Positions 1 through 12,683 of a DNA stretch of 64,000 nt are shown in pieces. The stretch is taken from NCBI RefSeq assembly GCF_024347075.1, contig NZ_AP024900.1:496001-560000 (forward strand), in the 5' to 3' direction. The notes below the pieces were generated by a model, which was given only the letters and a program-made list of their open reading frames with translations, was not told the origin of the DNA and made no database searches. Origin of the DNA: Vibrio rarus. GTDB taxonomy: Bacteria > Pseudomonadota > Gammaproteobacteria > Enterobacterales > Vibrionaceae. Numbering within the stretch: position 1 is the stretch's first letter; each line of letters opens with the position of its first letter. The position numbers were made by a program, and so were the translations under genes.

Positions 1-726
1 TTAGCCACTTTTCTATTTGATAGTGAAGATGCCATGGTGCGCATAGACATGTCTGAATTTATGGAGAAACACTCAGTTGCACGTTTGGTCGGTGCCCCTC
101 CCGGTTATGTGGGTTATGAGGAAGGGGGGTATTTAACTGAGGCTGTGAGACGCAAACCTTATTCAGTCATATTGCTAGATGAAGTAGAAAAAGCACATCC
201 AGACGTATTTAATATCCTTTTACAAGTATTGGATGACGGCCGGTTAACTGACGGACAAGGGCGAACTGTGGATTTTCGCAACACCGTACTTATCATGACG
301 TCAAATCTTGGCTCTACACAAATACATGAAGGTTTTTCTGATGCCTCGTATGAGCAAATGAAACACAGAGTCATGGAGGTCGTGAAAAATCATTTCCGTC
401 CAGAGTTCTTAAACCGTGTTGATGAGAGCGTGGTTTTCCATCCATTAGGGCAAGAACACATCCGTAATATTGCTGCCATTCAATTGCAGTCATTGATGCA
501 GCGCTTAGAATCTCAAGAATACCAATTAACCATCAATGATGAAGCGTTAGATAAAATTGCAGAAATTGGCTTTGATCCTGTTTATGGAGCAAGACCACTA
601 AAACGAGCCATACAACAATATATTGAAAATCCATTAGCGAAATCACTATTGTCTGGAGCATTTATACCTGGCTCTACAATAGAGTTACTTGTTGAAGGTG
701 AAAATTTAGTCGCTAAACAAAACTAA
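1..726 (+). CDS. clpB: ClpB disaggregase, C-terminal part (5' truncated by window)
   Basis: The reading frame is open from base 1, so the gene begins upstream; 241 codons are visible. ClpB is the cytoplasmic Hsp100 ATPase that works with DnaK to pull proteins out of aggregates. The visible part is the second AAA+ module: the pore-loop segment with GYVGYEEGG, the Walker B stretch [14 protein letters not shown], the sensor-1 region MTSNLGS, an arginine-finger context FLNRVDE, and the C-terminal sensor-2 motif YGARPLKR. The Walker A of this module lies before the window. The gene ends 43 bases before a hairpin that may terminate it, and the rRNA operon promoters follow directly. Confidence 0.97.
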   Translation, partial: LATFLFDSEDAMVRIDMSEFMEKHSVARLVGAPPGYVGYEEGGYLTEAVRRKPYSVILLDEVEKAHPDVFNILLQVLDDGRLTDGQGRTVDFRNTVLIMTSNLGSTQIHEGFSDASYEQMKHRVMEVVKNHFRPEFLNRVDESVVFHPLGQEHIRNIAAIQLQSLMQRLESQEYQLTINDEALDKIAEIGFDPVYGARPLKRAIQQYIENPLAKSLLSGAFIPGSTIELLVEGENLVAKQN

Positions 727-769
727 ATACAGGCTTTATTCCCCTTAGTCGCTGTTGAAAAAGTGACGA

Positions 770-811
770 AACCGTTTGCTTTGTTTGAAAAGTAAACGGT
801 TAGCGCTTTTT
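770..811 (+). terminator. Possible clpB terminator hairpin
   Basis: An 8-bp perfect stem (AACCGTTT at 770-777, AAACGGTT at 794-801) is followed a few bases later by a run of T (807-811). The T run is not directly adjacent, so termination is only likely. Confidence 0.5.
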
Positions 812-836
812 ATTGAAAAAAAGTGCTTTTTAGGGG

Positions 837-864
837 TTGTCAGGGGGCGTTTTATTCTTATAAT
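837..864 (+). promoter_or_regulatory. rRNA operon promoter P1
   Basis: A TTGTCA -35 (837-842), a 16-bp spacer and a perfect TATAAT -10 (859-864) are followed by the GC-rich discriminator GCGCCTCC. This combination is the hallmark of gammaproteobacterial rrn P1 promoters, which are under stringent control. The stretch just upstream is AT-rich (about 803-832) and could act as an UP element. Confidence 0.85.
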
Positions 865-939
865 GCGCCTCCGTTGTCACGATAAACATCGCAGACAACA
901 AGCGGTTCTAAAAAGATGAAATGATTAATAAAAAAGTGG

Positions 940-967
940 TTGACACTGGTAATTATCTCATTAGAAT
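940..967 (+). promoter_or_regulatory. rRNA operon promoter P2
   Basis: A perfect TTGACA -35 (940-945), a 16-bp spacer and a TAGAAT -10 (962-967) lie about 100 bp after P1. The position fits the second promoter usual in rrn operons. Confidence 0.8.
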
Positions 968-1003
968 AGGCCGTCCGCTTGGAGAGGTAACCCTTGAAAA
1001 GCA

Positions 1004-1016
1004 CGCTCTTTAACAA
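1004..1016 (+). promoter_or_regulatory. rrn leader boxA antitermination site
   Basis: GCTCTTTAACAA in the leader, about 40 bp after P2, matches boxA, where NusB-NusE load to make transcription of the operon termination-resistant. The same motif recurs before 23S at 3480-3492. Confidence 0.85.
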
Positions 1017-1024
1017 TTTAAACC

Positions 1025-1046
1025 TATCAATCTGTGTGGGCACTCG
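1025..1046 (+). other. 5' arm of the 16S processing stem
   Basis: This segment can pair, with a few mismatches, with 2861-2885 just after 16S; the shared core is CAATCTGTGTGG against CCACACAGATTG. Such stalks flanking 16S are the RNase III cleavage substrate in related bacteria. The precise cut sites cannot be read from the sequence. Confidence 0.7.
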
Positions 1047-1276
1047 TTGATGATAATCGAAAAGATTTATCAATGAACTGAGTGACCAATATCAAATTGG
1101 AAATCAGCCTTGAGCTGTTTTGTTTTACTTTTTTAAAAGTGAAAACCAATAAGAGCACAGTCAATTCATTATCGTTCTGTTGGAACGATAATAGCTTTAA
1201 AATTACTTCTTTATTTATAAAGAAAGAGTTTTGAAGTCAGTATTCATTGAGCCGTTCTTCGGAACACAAAAACTTT

Positions 1277-2845
<1,569 letters not shown>

Positions 2846-2860
2846 TACGATGATTGCTCA

Positions 2861-2885
2861 CGATGAGTGTCCACACAGATTGATA
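2861..2885 (+). other. 3' arm of the 16S processing stem
   Basis: Near-complement of 1025-1046 in the leader. Together they would form the long helix that loops out pre-16S for RNase III. Confidence 0.7.
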
Positions 2886-2971
2886 TGGTTTAGAAAGTAG
2901 AGAGATTTAGAAATGTCTCCCAAGACATTTCAACAGTTTGTTTTCACTTTTAAAGTGAAAGTAAATCTAGT

Positions 2972-3047
2972 GTCCCGTTCGTCTAGAGGCCTAGGACACC
3001 GCCCTTTCACGGCGGTAACAGGGGTTCGACTCCCCTACGGGATACCA
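2972..3047 (+). tRNA. tRNA-Glu (anticodon TTC)
   Basis: A 76-nt cloverleaf in the 16S-23S spacer, with encoded CCA. The anticodon loop CTTTCAC gives TTC, the T-loop is GTTCGAC, and the sequence is close to E. coli tRNA-Glu. First of four spacer tRNAs (Glu-Lys-Ala-Val), an arrangement typical of Vibrionaceae. Confidence 0.97.
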
Positions 3048-3049
3048 TT

Positions 3050-3125
3050 GGGTCGTTAGCTCAGCTGGTAGAGCAGTTGACTTTTAATCAATTGGTCGCA
3101 GGTTCGAATCCTGCACGACCCACCA
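3050..3125 (+). tRNA. tRNA-Lys (anticodon TTT)
   Basis: A 76-nt cloverleaf with encoded CCA, nearly identical to E. coli tRNA-Lys; the anticodon loop CTTTTAA gives TTT. It lies two bases after tRNA-Glu in the rRNA spacer. Confidence 0.97.
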
Positions 3126-3160
3126 TTTTCTCCTTTAAAGAGAAAGTGAATCCCTTAGAT

Positions 3161-3236
3161 GGGGCTATAGCTCAGCTGGGAGAGCGCCTGCCTTGCACGC
3201 AGGAGGTCTGCGGTTCGATCCCGCATAGCTCCACCA
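3161..3236 (+). tRNA. tRNA-Ala (anticodon TGC)
   Basis: A 76-nt cloverleaf with encoded CCA and the diagnostic G3-T70 wobble pair in the acceptor stem (GGGGCTA/TAGCTCC). The anticodon loop CTTGCAC gives TGC. Confidence 0.97.
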
Positions 3237-3271
3237 TCTAAGAATGTTCATACCACTGAACAATAAAATGT

Positions 3272-3347
3272 GGGCGATTAGCTCAGTTGGGAGAGCACCT
3301 CCCTTACAAGGAGGGGGTCACTGGTTCGAGCCCAGTATCGCCCACCA
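3272..3347 (+). tRNA. tRNA-Val (anticodon TAC)
   Basis: A 76-nt cloverleaf with encoded CCA; the anticodon loop CTTACAA gives TAC. Last tRNA of the 16S-23S spacer. Confidence 0.97.
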
Positions 3348-3818
3348 TTCTCTAAATATTTTTGGTTATAATTACCAAACCAGAACAAGAAATTGATGCT
3401 GGTTGGGTTTTCTGCCCTCTAAAGGGTTGCCTAAGAATCTTTAGAAAATGTTTTTTATAGCTATTTGCTACAAAAATCTCGCTCTTTAACAATTTGGAAA
3501 GCTGACGAATATTGTTTGATTAACAATATTCAAATTTAAAAGTTCTCAAATCCTAACAATTTATTGTTAGGTACCAACACACATTCAAGTGTTCTTGCCT
3601 TTTTATTTCCACTTTTTTTAAAAAAGTAGAACAAAAAAGGACATCTACTTTAAGTAGGTGTGTAATTTGAGTCCGGCAAAATCGATGTTTGCTTCTGCTT
3701 TTTAAAGCGGAAAAAAACAATAGTTATCTCGCTCATAATAAAGAGATAACACACCTTGGAAACGTCATACTACGCTGTAGCAAGCGTATTGCGTTAGCAA
3801 GACCCTTTGGGGTTGTAT
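3348..3818 (+). other. Spacer between tRNA-Val and 23S, with second boxA and 23S processing arm
   Basis: Non-coding. A second boxA (GCTCTTTAACAA) is at 3480-3492. ACACATTCAA near 3579-3588 can pair with the complementary stretch near 6749-6757 after 23S and is a candidate 23S processing stem. GTATGG just before 23S complements CCATAC at the 23S 3' end. No other gene is visible. Confidence 0.7.
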
Positions 3819-6708
<2,890 letters not shown>

Positions 6709-6862
6709 ACAACACCCAAGGGGTTTTGATGGACTCAAAGAAAGAACAGATTGAATGTGTATATAGACTTTTAACTTTTGTTTTCATCTTTTTAGAAAAG
6801 ATGAAGGTAAAAAACAGCTTTCCGAATTATTAATATCTGCGTTATGCGGGTATTACAAAATT

Positions 6863-6982
6863 TGCTTGGCGACCATAGCATTGTGGACCCACCTGATTCC
6901 ATGCCGAACTCAGAAGTGAAACACAATAGCGCCGATGGTAGTGTGGGGCTTCCCCATGTGAGAGTAGGACATCGCCAGGCTT
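6863..6982 (+). rRNA. rrf: 5S ribosomal RNA
   Basis: About 120 nt, from TGCTTGGCGACCATAGC to GCCAGGCTT. It contains the conserved CCATGCCGAACTCAGAAGTG segment, and the terminal stem (TGCTTGGCG/CGCCAGGC) closes. It follows 23S by about 155 nt. Confidence 0.96.
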
Positions 6983-7047
6983 TAATTTAAAACTTATAGG
7001 CTTATAGCCTGTAAGTATGGACGCTCACTTAGTGAGTTGACCACTGC

Positions 7048-7124
7048 GGAGTGGTAGTTCAGTTGGTTAGAATACCGGCCTGTCACGCCGGGGGTCGCGG
7101 GTTCGAGTCCCGTCCACTCCGCCA
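7048..7124 (+). tRNA. tRNA-Asp (anticodon GTC)
   Basis: A 77-nt intact cloverleaf with encoded CCA. Acceptor stem GGAGTGG/CCACTCC, anticodon loop CTGTCAC giving GTC, T-loop GTTCGAG. It is the distal tRNA of the rRNA operon and is followed at once by a strong terminator. Parts of it recur in the decayed copies downstream. Confidence 0.97.
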
Positions 7125-7224
7125 CTCATTAAAAAAAGCCTTAACAGCAATGTTAAGGCTTTTTTGCATTTATAGGTAAATAACTAGCAATGTCATGGTA
7201 GTTCAGTTGGTTAGCTATGCCTTG
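7121..7224 (+). repeat. 104-bp direct repeat, copy 1
   Basis: It runs from the CCA end of the real tRNA-Asp, through the terminator, to the first 30 or so bases of a decayed tRNA-Asp. The copy at 7277-7380 is identical except for one base (TTTATA against TTCATA), so the duplication is recent or kept uniform. The tandem period is 156 bp. Confidence 0.93.
7131..7165 (+). terminator. rRNA operon terminator
   Basis: The stem GCCTTAACA/TGTTAAGGC is preceded by seven A and followed by six T. It sits 6 bases after tRNA-Asp and would end the rRNA operon. Confidence 0.93.
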
Positions 7225-7280
7225 AAAGACGCGGCCTGTCACGCCGGGGGTCGCGGGTTCGAGTCCCGGTAACGAAGCCA
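7191..7280 (+). pseudogene. Decayed tRNA-Asp copy
   Basis: It shares the D-arm segment TGGTAGTTCAGTTGGTTAG and the segment from GGCCTGTCACGCCGG through the T-arm with the intact tRNA-Asp at 7048. The acceptor stem no longer pairs (GTCATGG against TAACGAA), and about 11-14 extra bases (TTGAAAGACGC region) are inserted between the D-arm and the anticodon stem. It keeps a CCA end and its own terminator copy, but I do not expect a functional tRNA. Confidence 0.85.
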
Positions 7281-7286
7281 CTCATT

Positions 7287-7321
7287 AAAAAAAGCCTTAA
7301 CAGCAATGTTAAGGCTTTTTT
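7287..7321 (+). terminator. Duplicate of the rRNA operon terminator
   Basis: Identical in stem and T run to 7131-7165; part of the 104-bp direct repeat. Confidence 0.85.
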
Positions 7322-7346
7322 GCATTCATAGGTAAATAACTAGCAA

Positions 7347-7380
7347 TGTCATGGTAGTTCAGTTGGTTAGCTATGCCTTG
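7347..7380 (+). pseudogene. 5' fragment of a second decayed tRNA-Asp copy
   Basis: It repeats the first part of the decayed copy at 7191, ending at GCTATGCCTTG, after which the similarity stops. A short GCGGCCT...GCCG block at about 7431-7446 may be all that is left of its anticodon arm. Confidence 0.7.
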
Positions 7381-7640
7381 GCAAATCGAGAGTGAGTGTA
7401 TTGGTAATCCCTTGTTGAGTCTGTAAAGCAGCGGCCTAAAGAGCCGTTTGATGAAGTGACAAGCCGATGTCAATTCGACTTGAGATGCGAGTTAATGGAG
7501 AGAGTGTCGTTGGTCCAAACCGTAAGCCGTGGCTTGAAGTTAAAGATAAACTCACACGTTAATAGAGTCTAAATAACTATAAGCATGGCTTTGCATCAAG
7601 CTGAGACTAAGCACTAAACCAAGTACTTAGCCTCTACAAC
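7381..7640 (+). other. Gene-free stretch after the tRNA-Asp remnants
   Basis: 260 bases with no convincing reading frame or known RNA. An imperfect stem (CTAAGCACT at 7597-7605 against AGTACTTAG at about 7612-7630) lies just beyond the stop of the minus-strand transporter but lacks a T run on that strand. I see nothing else. Confidence 0.5.
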
Positions 7641-8492
7641 CTATTGGGTCACACGTTTAATTCGAGAATGAATAAACAGTGCTAGCAGAATGATTGCACC
7701 GCCTATCACTAAGCGGGTCATGTCTACATCGCGGTTCCAGATGGTAACGTTGACGATGAGTCCGGCAGGGATTAAGGCGTTATTCATTATGGCAAGATAG
7801 CCGGGATCGACTTGGCTTGCGCCCCTGTTCCATAGGAAATAGCCTAGTCCTGATGCGCCAATCCCCAGCCACACTAATACGCCAATTTGTACTGGATCGG
7901 TTGGCAGTTCGGCTTTGCCCCATATTAGCCAAGCGATACTAACAACCACCAATGCGCCAATATAGAACCAACCAAAAATGTCTTTTTGTGGCATCTCTTC
8001 ACGGCTTTCTTTGAAGTACTTGTAGGCGACTTGTCCAAAGGCAAAACAGAGGTTAGAGCACTGCACCACAAAGAAGCCGATCACGTAGTCTTCGGTTAGG
8101 TTATCAAAACGAATCACCAATGCGCCGAGTACCGCTACAAGGGCGCTTAAAAGGTATAGAGGGTTGAATTGCTTCTTTAATGCATCGTATATCAAGGTGA
8201 CGTAAATCGGCGTGAATACGGTGAACACTAACACTTCGGGTACGGTGAGTAGCAAGAAAGATTGGTAGTAAAAAATGTACATTAGGCCAAGCTGTACACC
8301 GCCTATGCCCATCAATTGTAGTGCCTCTTTTTTCTTAACCGCTTTAAGGCGAATAAAAGGTAAAAATACGATAGCGGCTAACGCAATACGTATCCATACC
8401 GATACATAAGCATCTACATGTCCGGCGAGATAAACGCCAATTAAGCTAAATGATAACGACCAGATGATCGTGGTAACGATTAGATATATCAA
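7641..8492 (-). CDS. EamA/DMT family inner-membrane transporter
   Basis: A 283-aa integral membrane protein of the drug/metabolite transporter superfamily, built from two EamA repeats of five helices each. Helices are clear from the first residues (IYLIVTTIIWSLSFSLIGVYL) to the end (LVIGGAIILLALFIHS). Family members export amino acids or other small metabolites; the substrate cannot be told here. I chose the TTG at 8492 because a GAGG ribosome site lies five bases before it and it gives an N-terminus beginning at helix 1. An upstream frame to 8552 would overlap the preceding gene by 58 bases. The stop of the DUF6314 gene (8495) lies inside the ribosome site, so the two are probably translationally coupled. 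Confidence 0.85.
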   Translation of the reverse strand: MIYLIVTTIIWSLSFSLIGVYLAGHVDAYVSVWIRIALAAIVFLPFIRLKAVKKKEALQLMGIGGVQLGLMYIFYYQSFLLLTVPEVLVFTVFTPIYVTLIYDALKKQFNPLYLLSALVAVLGALVIRFDNLTEDYVIGFFVVQCSNLCFAFGQVAYKYFKESREEMPQKDIFGWFYIGALVVVSIAWLIWGKAELPTDPVQIGVLVWLGIGASGLGYFLWNRGASQVDPGYLAIMNNALIPAGLIVNVTIWNRDVDMTRLVIGGAIILLALFIHSRIKRVTQ

Positions 8493-8494
8493 AA

Positions 8495-8950
8495 CTACCT
8501 CGTATAACGATAATGTAAATTTTCTTGTTTGCGCGGGCCGGTGATGGTCCAATTAAATTCAACTGCGTTGTCTCGCCATTGTACTGTGCCACTATAAAGA
8601 TCGTCAGCGCAGACGTGGGCGGCATCGCTGACCCACTGCTGGGTTTCTGCATGGTAGCTGAGGATAAACAGTTCAATGGCATTGTTGCGACCAAAGCGGC
8701 TATGGAGCAGTTTTATTTGATGTTGATTTAAACGCTGCCAAATAAACTCATTTTGGGTATCGACGGTATAGCCATTTTGTTGAAGGGTAAATTGGCCTAC
8801 TTCTTTAAAATAAAGTGTCTGCTGATCTTCAAGTTCACAAGTCACATCACCACTACCAGCTCCTGCCCAACCCATAACGGAATCGGCTCCCGGTTGCGAT
8901 TGATAACGATAGTGATTCATTTTTTGCAGCTCTTGCCAAAGATCAAACAT
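8495..8950 (-). CDS. DUF6314 family protein
   Basis: A 151-aa soluble protein with no signal peptide or membrane segment. The spacing of VMGWAGAGSGDVTCE, TLYFKEVGQFTL, HVCADDLYSGTV and WTITGPRKQENLHYRYTR fits the DUF6314 family, small beta-rich proteins whose function is not known. It is the first gene of a likely two-gene unit with the EamA transporter, whose start codon follows its stop by two bases. I make no functional claim. Confidence 0.72.
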   Translation of the reverse strand: MFDLWQELQKMNHYRYQSQPGADSVMGWAGAGSGDVTCELEDQQTLYFKEVGQFTLQQNGYTVDTQNEFIWQRLNQHQIKLLHSRFGRNNAIELFILSYHAETQQWVSDAAHVCADDLYSGTVQWRDNAVEFNWTITGPRKQENLHYRYTR

Positions 8951-9053
8951 CTTTCTTACTCATAATTAAAATCAGTTGCTTACGTTCTATATCAGTATAA
9001 AAGATACAACACATCCATTGAGTTTGTTTTCGCTTCCCATAAATCGCTGCCCA

Positions 9054-9089
9054 TAAAAAATCCGATAATCATGACTGAATATCGGATTT
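9054..9089 (-). terminator. Terminator of the trhP-yfhL unit
   Basis: On the minus strand the stem ATCCGATA/TATCGGAT ends in a six-T run; it lies about 20 bases beyond the yfhL stop. Confidence 0.8.
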
Positions 9090-9110
9090 AAAGTAGGTCA
9101 ACGATTAGGT

Positions 9111-9368
<258 letters not shown>

Positions 9369-10727
9369 TTATTTACCTGATGGGTTTCGAGTATCTTGAC
9401 CTGAGCTTAGGTTACGCATGAGCAAACCAAACTCGAGATCCATATCTTCTGGTACAGGAATAAATACAAAGTGACCGTTGCCTTTTGCATCATCGATGCT
9501 TTCTGACTTACGATTCTCCATCACTTCAAGGTTGAATACTACGTTACCTTGTGGAGTCATTAACTCTAAGCTATCGCCCACCATGAATTTGTTTTTCACT
9601 TCAACTTCAACAAGCTCACCACGACGTTTGCCTGTGAACTCACCCACAAATTGTTGAGAGTCAGACACTGAGTAACCATAGTCGTAGTTTTGGTAGCTAT
9701 CGTGAGTATGACGACGCAGGAAGCCTTCTGTATAACCACGGTGAGCAAGGCTCTCTAGAGTACCGAGTAGGTTTTCGTCAAAAGGTTTACCGGCTACGGC
9801 ATCGTCAATGGCTTTTCTGTATACCTGAGCGGTACGGGCGCAATAATAGAAAGACTTAGTACGTCCTTCTATTTTTAACGAGTGGATGCCCATTTGAGTC
9901 AAACGCTCTACGTGTTGTACCGCACGCAAATCTTTTGAGTTCATGATGTAAGTACCATGCTCATCTTCAAAGGCTGCCATTTTTTCTTCTGGGCGATGAG
10001 ACTCTGAAAGTAATACCACTTCGTCGGTGGGTTTGCCTAAGCCAAGAGTATTGTCTGGGCGGGCTTCTGCTTCTTGGATTTCAACTATCTGTCCAGCATC
10101 ATCTTCTGTCGCTTTTTCAGCTTTATATTCCCAGCGGCAGGCATTAGTACAAGTCCCTTGGTTTGGATCACGCTTATTAATGTAGCCAGATAACAAACAA
10201 CGGCCTGAGTAAGCCATGCACAAGGCACCGTGAACAAAAATTTCTAACTCGGTATCAGGGCAGTGCTGGCGAATTTCTTCAATTTCTTCAAGGGAAAGCT
10301 CACGGGAAAGAATCACGCGCTCTACACCTTGGGTAGACCAGAACTTAACCGTAGCCCAGTTAACCGCATTGGCTTGTACTGAAAGATGGATGGTTACGTC
10401 AGGAAAGGCTTCACGAACCATCATGATAAGACCTGGATCAGACATAATCAGTGCGTCTGGACCCATTTCTACCACAGGCTTAAGATCGCGAATAAAGGTT
10501 TTTAATTTAGAGTTGTGTGGTTGGATGTTGCAAACCACATACAGCTTCTTACCTTGTGCATGCGCTTCGTTGATGCCAATTTGCAGGTTTTCGTGGTTGA
10601 ATTCATTATTACGAACACGAAGACTGTATCGAGGTTGGCCCGCATAAACGGCATCGGCACCGTATGCAAACGCATAACGCATGTTTTTTAGGCTACCGGC
10701 AGGAGAAAGTAATTCTGGTGTGAACAT
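9369..10727 (-). CDS. trhP: Prephenate-dependent tRNA uridine(34) hydroxylase TrhP (U32 family)
   Basis: A 452-aa protein very close to E. coli YegQ/TrhP through FTPELLSPAGSLKNMRYAFAYGADAVYAG and IMSDPGLIM. TrhP makes 5-hydroxyuridine at the wobble position of several tRNAs, using prephenate, and needs Fe-S assembly. It belongs to the U32 'peptidase' family but modifies RNA. The conserved cysteines in LCMAYSGRCLLSGY and GTCTNACRWEY likely bind the cluster. I chose the ATG at 10727, which gives the family N-terminus MFTPELLSPAG; a TTG nine codons upstream (10754) is in frame but less likely. The window also encodes the related UbiU and UbiV. Confidence 0.94.
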   Translation of the reverse strand: MFTPELLSPAGSLKNMRYAFAYGADAVYAGQPRYSLRVRNNEFNHENLQIGINEAHAQGKKLYVVCNIQPHNSKLKTFIRDLKPVVEMGPDALIMSDPGLIMMVREAFPDVTIHLSVQANAVNWATVKFWSTQGVERVILSRELSLEEIEEIRQHCPDTELEIFVHGALCMAYSGRCLLSGYINKRDPNQGTCTNACRWEYKAEKATEDDAGQIVEIQEAEARPDNTLGLGKPTDEVVLLSESHRPEEKMAAFEDEHGTYIMNSKDLRAVQHVERLTQMGIHSLKIEGRTKSFYYCARTAQVYRKAIDDAVAGKPFDENLLGTLESLAHRGYTEGFLRRHTHDSYQNYDYGYSVSDSQQFVGEFTGKRRGELVEVEVKNKFMVGDSLELMTPQGNVVFNLEVMENRKSESIDDAKGNGHFVFIPVPEDMDLEFGLLMRNLSSGQDTRNPSGK

Positions 10728-10867
10728 AGCTGTATACTCTATATCTGATTTCAAGTCAGTATCTCGCCACCTTGTAGCGAGATATAAGGAGGGCGAATTT
10801 TACGGGATCGTCGCAAAAATCGCCACTAAAAAGTATACATGTCACACATTGTAGTGACTTATTGAGG

Positions 10868-11776
10868 TTAATTTTTCTCTAAACCGCCTAATTCGGTATG
10901 TAAATTGCCAATTAAGGCCAGTAATTCGCTGCTCATAAGAGAAAAATCGGCATCAAAACGTGCTGCTTTATCTTCACGAGGGATGTCTTCGTTTTGATCT
11001 TTCACTTCTTCACCAAATTTAATCCGTTTTAAACTTGCGTCGTCAGCAAGGACGAATTCAACGCGATCTTGCCAATTAAGCGCCAGTTTAGTCACAAACT
11101 TATTGGCCTCAATGTGGTTAAGGATCTCTTCACTTTGTAAGTCCTGTTGCTTACAGCGAATGATACCACCATCCTCTAACGCAGATTTTAATTCAGCTTC
11201 CGCTAAGATTTCGAATCCGCTAGGTTGGCTATCTCCTTTAACCCACTCTGTTAGTGTCGTCTCAACCGGTTTTTCTGGTAGGGCTGGGACCACAGGCAAA
11301 CTGCCAATCGTTTTGCGCAATAACGCTAATGCGTCTTCCGCTTTTTTAGCGCTAGATGCATCGACAACAATCACGCCATCTTCAATGGATACAAGCAAAT
11401 AGGTCAGTTGGCTACGCGTAAAGGCTCTTGGCAATAAGTCGATAAGCACTTCATCTTTGATGGTATCGCGTTCTGTTTTCTTTAAACGGCGATTTTCTTG
11501 TGCTTCAAGCAGATCCACTTTATTGGATACCGCATCATTAATGACAGAGGCAGGGAGTAACTTCTCTTCTTTTTTTGCACATAGCAGAATACGGTTTTGT
11601 GCTACATGACTTAATAGTTGATCTTGACCTGGCATCGCATATGACCAGCCAAATTTTTGCTTGTCTTGACTGCCACAAGGTTTGAATTGAAATTCTTTGA
11701 GTTGTTCTTCAAGTGTTTCGATTTGAATCTCTACTTCACGGTTGAAGCGGTAGACGAGGCAATTTTTAAACCACAT
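10868..11776 (-). CDS. rdgC: Recombination-associated protein RdgC
   Basis: A 302-aa protein matching RdgC in full: start [13 protein letters not shown], the [10 protein letters not shown] segment, and the C-terminal [13 protein letters not shown]. RdgC forms a ring-shaped dimer on double-stranded DNA and restrains RecA loading; in E. coli it matters when PriA or RecF function is lost. It is cytoplasmic and nucleoid-associated. It is transcribed divergently from phoB, the same neighbour as in V. cholerae. The start codon at 11776 gives the usual family length. Confidence 0.96.
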   Translation of the reverse strand: MWFKNCLVYRFNREVEIQIETLEEQLKEFQFKPCGSQDKQKFGWSYAMPGQDQLLSHVAQNRILLCAKKEEKLLPASVINDAVSNKVDLLEAQENRRLKKTERDTIKDEVLIDLLPRAFTRSQLTYLLVSIEDGVIVVDASSAKKAEDALALLRKTIGSLPVVPALPEKPVETTLTEWVKGDSQPSGFEILAEAELKSALEDGGIIRCKQQDLQSEEILNHIEANKFVTKLALNWQDRVEFVLADDASLKRIKFGEEVKDQNEDIPREDKAARFDADFSLMSSELLALIGNLHTELGGLEKN

Positions 11777-11887
11777 GTCGTGTCTCTGTTTTGCTATGGG
11801 AAAAGTTTATAATAAGGAAGGTTTGTCCCAGTGCCTAATACAAAATTCATGTTAAAGCATGAATTTATTATGATCTTTTGTTTTCAA

Positions 11888-11905
11888 CGGACACAAAAGT
11901 GTCAT
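11888..11905 (+). promoter_or_regulatory. Pho box upstream of phoB
   Basis: By my count, 14 of 18 positions match the PhoB consensus of two CTGTCAT repeats separated by four A/T bases; the second repeat, TGTCAT, is perfect. A GATAAT -10 element (11916-11921) begins ten bases after the box, the canonical spacing for a PhoB-activated promoter without a -35. It implies autoregulation of phoB-phoR and probably of the pst genes downstream. Confidence 0.75.
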
Positions 11906-11957
11906 AATTTATCGGGATAATGTGCGCAGTGAACAAATTACAGAGGTTGTTAGAAAG

Positions 11958-12647
11958 ATGTCTAGAAGAATCCTAGTGGTAGAGGATGAAGCGCCAATTC
12001 GTGAAATGCTTTGTTTTGTTTTAGAGCAAAAGGGCTACGAGACAACAGAAGCAGAAGATTACGACACGGCGATCAGTATGCTAAAAGAACCCTTCCCAGA
12101 TCTTATTCTTTTAGATTGGATGCTACCTGGTGGCACAGGCATCAATTTCATCAAGCATTTAAAACGTGATGAAATGACACGTAGCATTCCAGTGGTAATG
12201 TTAACTGCGCGTGGAGAAGAGGAAGATAAAGTGAAAGGGCTTGAAGTGGGCGCTGATGACTACATCACTAAACCCTTTTCACCAAAGGAACTCGTCGCTC
12301 GCCTTAAAGCGGTTATTCGCCGTGCATCGCCGACTTCAACTGAAGATGCCATTGATGTAAAAGGGCTCAAGTTAGACCCAGTTTCTCATCGTGTAACCGC
12401 GCATGAACAGCCCCTTGATATGGGGCCAACAGAGTTTAAAATGCTGCACTTTTTCATGACTCACCAAGAGCGTGTGTATAGCCGCGAGCAATTATTAAAT
12501 CATGTTTGGGGCACCAATGTGTACGTGGAAGACAGAACAGTAGATGTGCATATTCGTCGTTTACGCAAAGCACTAGAGGCCTCTGAGCATCATAAATTGG
12601 TTCAAACTGTACGTGGTGCAGGTTACCGTTTCTCGACTAAAGCCTAA
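11958..12647 (+). CDS. phoB: Phosphate response regulator PhoB
   Basis: A 229-aa OmpR-type response regulator, the same length as E. coli PhoB. The receiver domain (about 1-120) has Asp53 in LLDWMLPGG as phosphoacceptor and the conserved [10 protein letters not shown] lysine. The C-terminal winged helix (about 130-229) has the recognition segment [31 protein letters not shown]. When phosphate is scarce, phosphorylated PhoB activates pst and other Pho genes. I preferred the ATG at 11958 ([18 protein letters not shown]) over an in-frame upstream codon at 11922 because it matches the family start. It is followed 36 bases on by phoR. Confidence 0.97.
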   Translation: MSRRILVVEDEAPIREMLCFVLEQKGYETTEAEDYDTAISMLKEPFPDLILLDWMLPGGTGINFIKHLKRDEMTRSIPVVMLTARGEEEDKVKGLEVGADDYITKPFSPKELVARLKAVIRRASPTSTEDAIDVKGLKLDPVSHRVTAHEQPLDMGPTEFKMLHFFMTHQERVYSREQLLNHVWGTNVYVEDRTVDVHIRRLRKALEASEHHKLVQTVRGAGYRFSTKA

Positions 12648-12683
12648 CCTAGTAACGGGTTGGACTCTGGAGTAGATTTTTAG

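Larger units (their letters stand above)
7277..7380 (+). repeat. 104-bp direct repeat, copy 2
   Basis: Second copy of 7121-7224, differing at one base. It again contains the end of a tRNA-like unit, the terminator and the beginning of a decayed tRNA-Asp. Confidence 0.93.
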
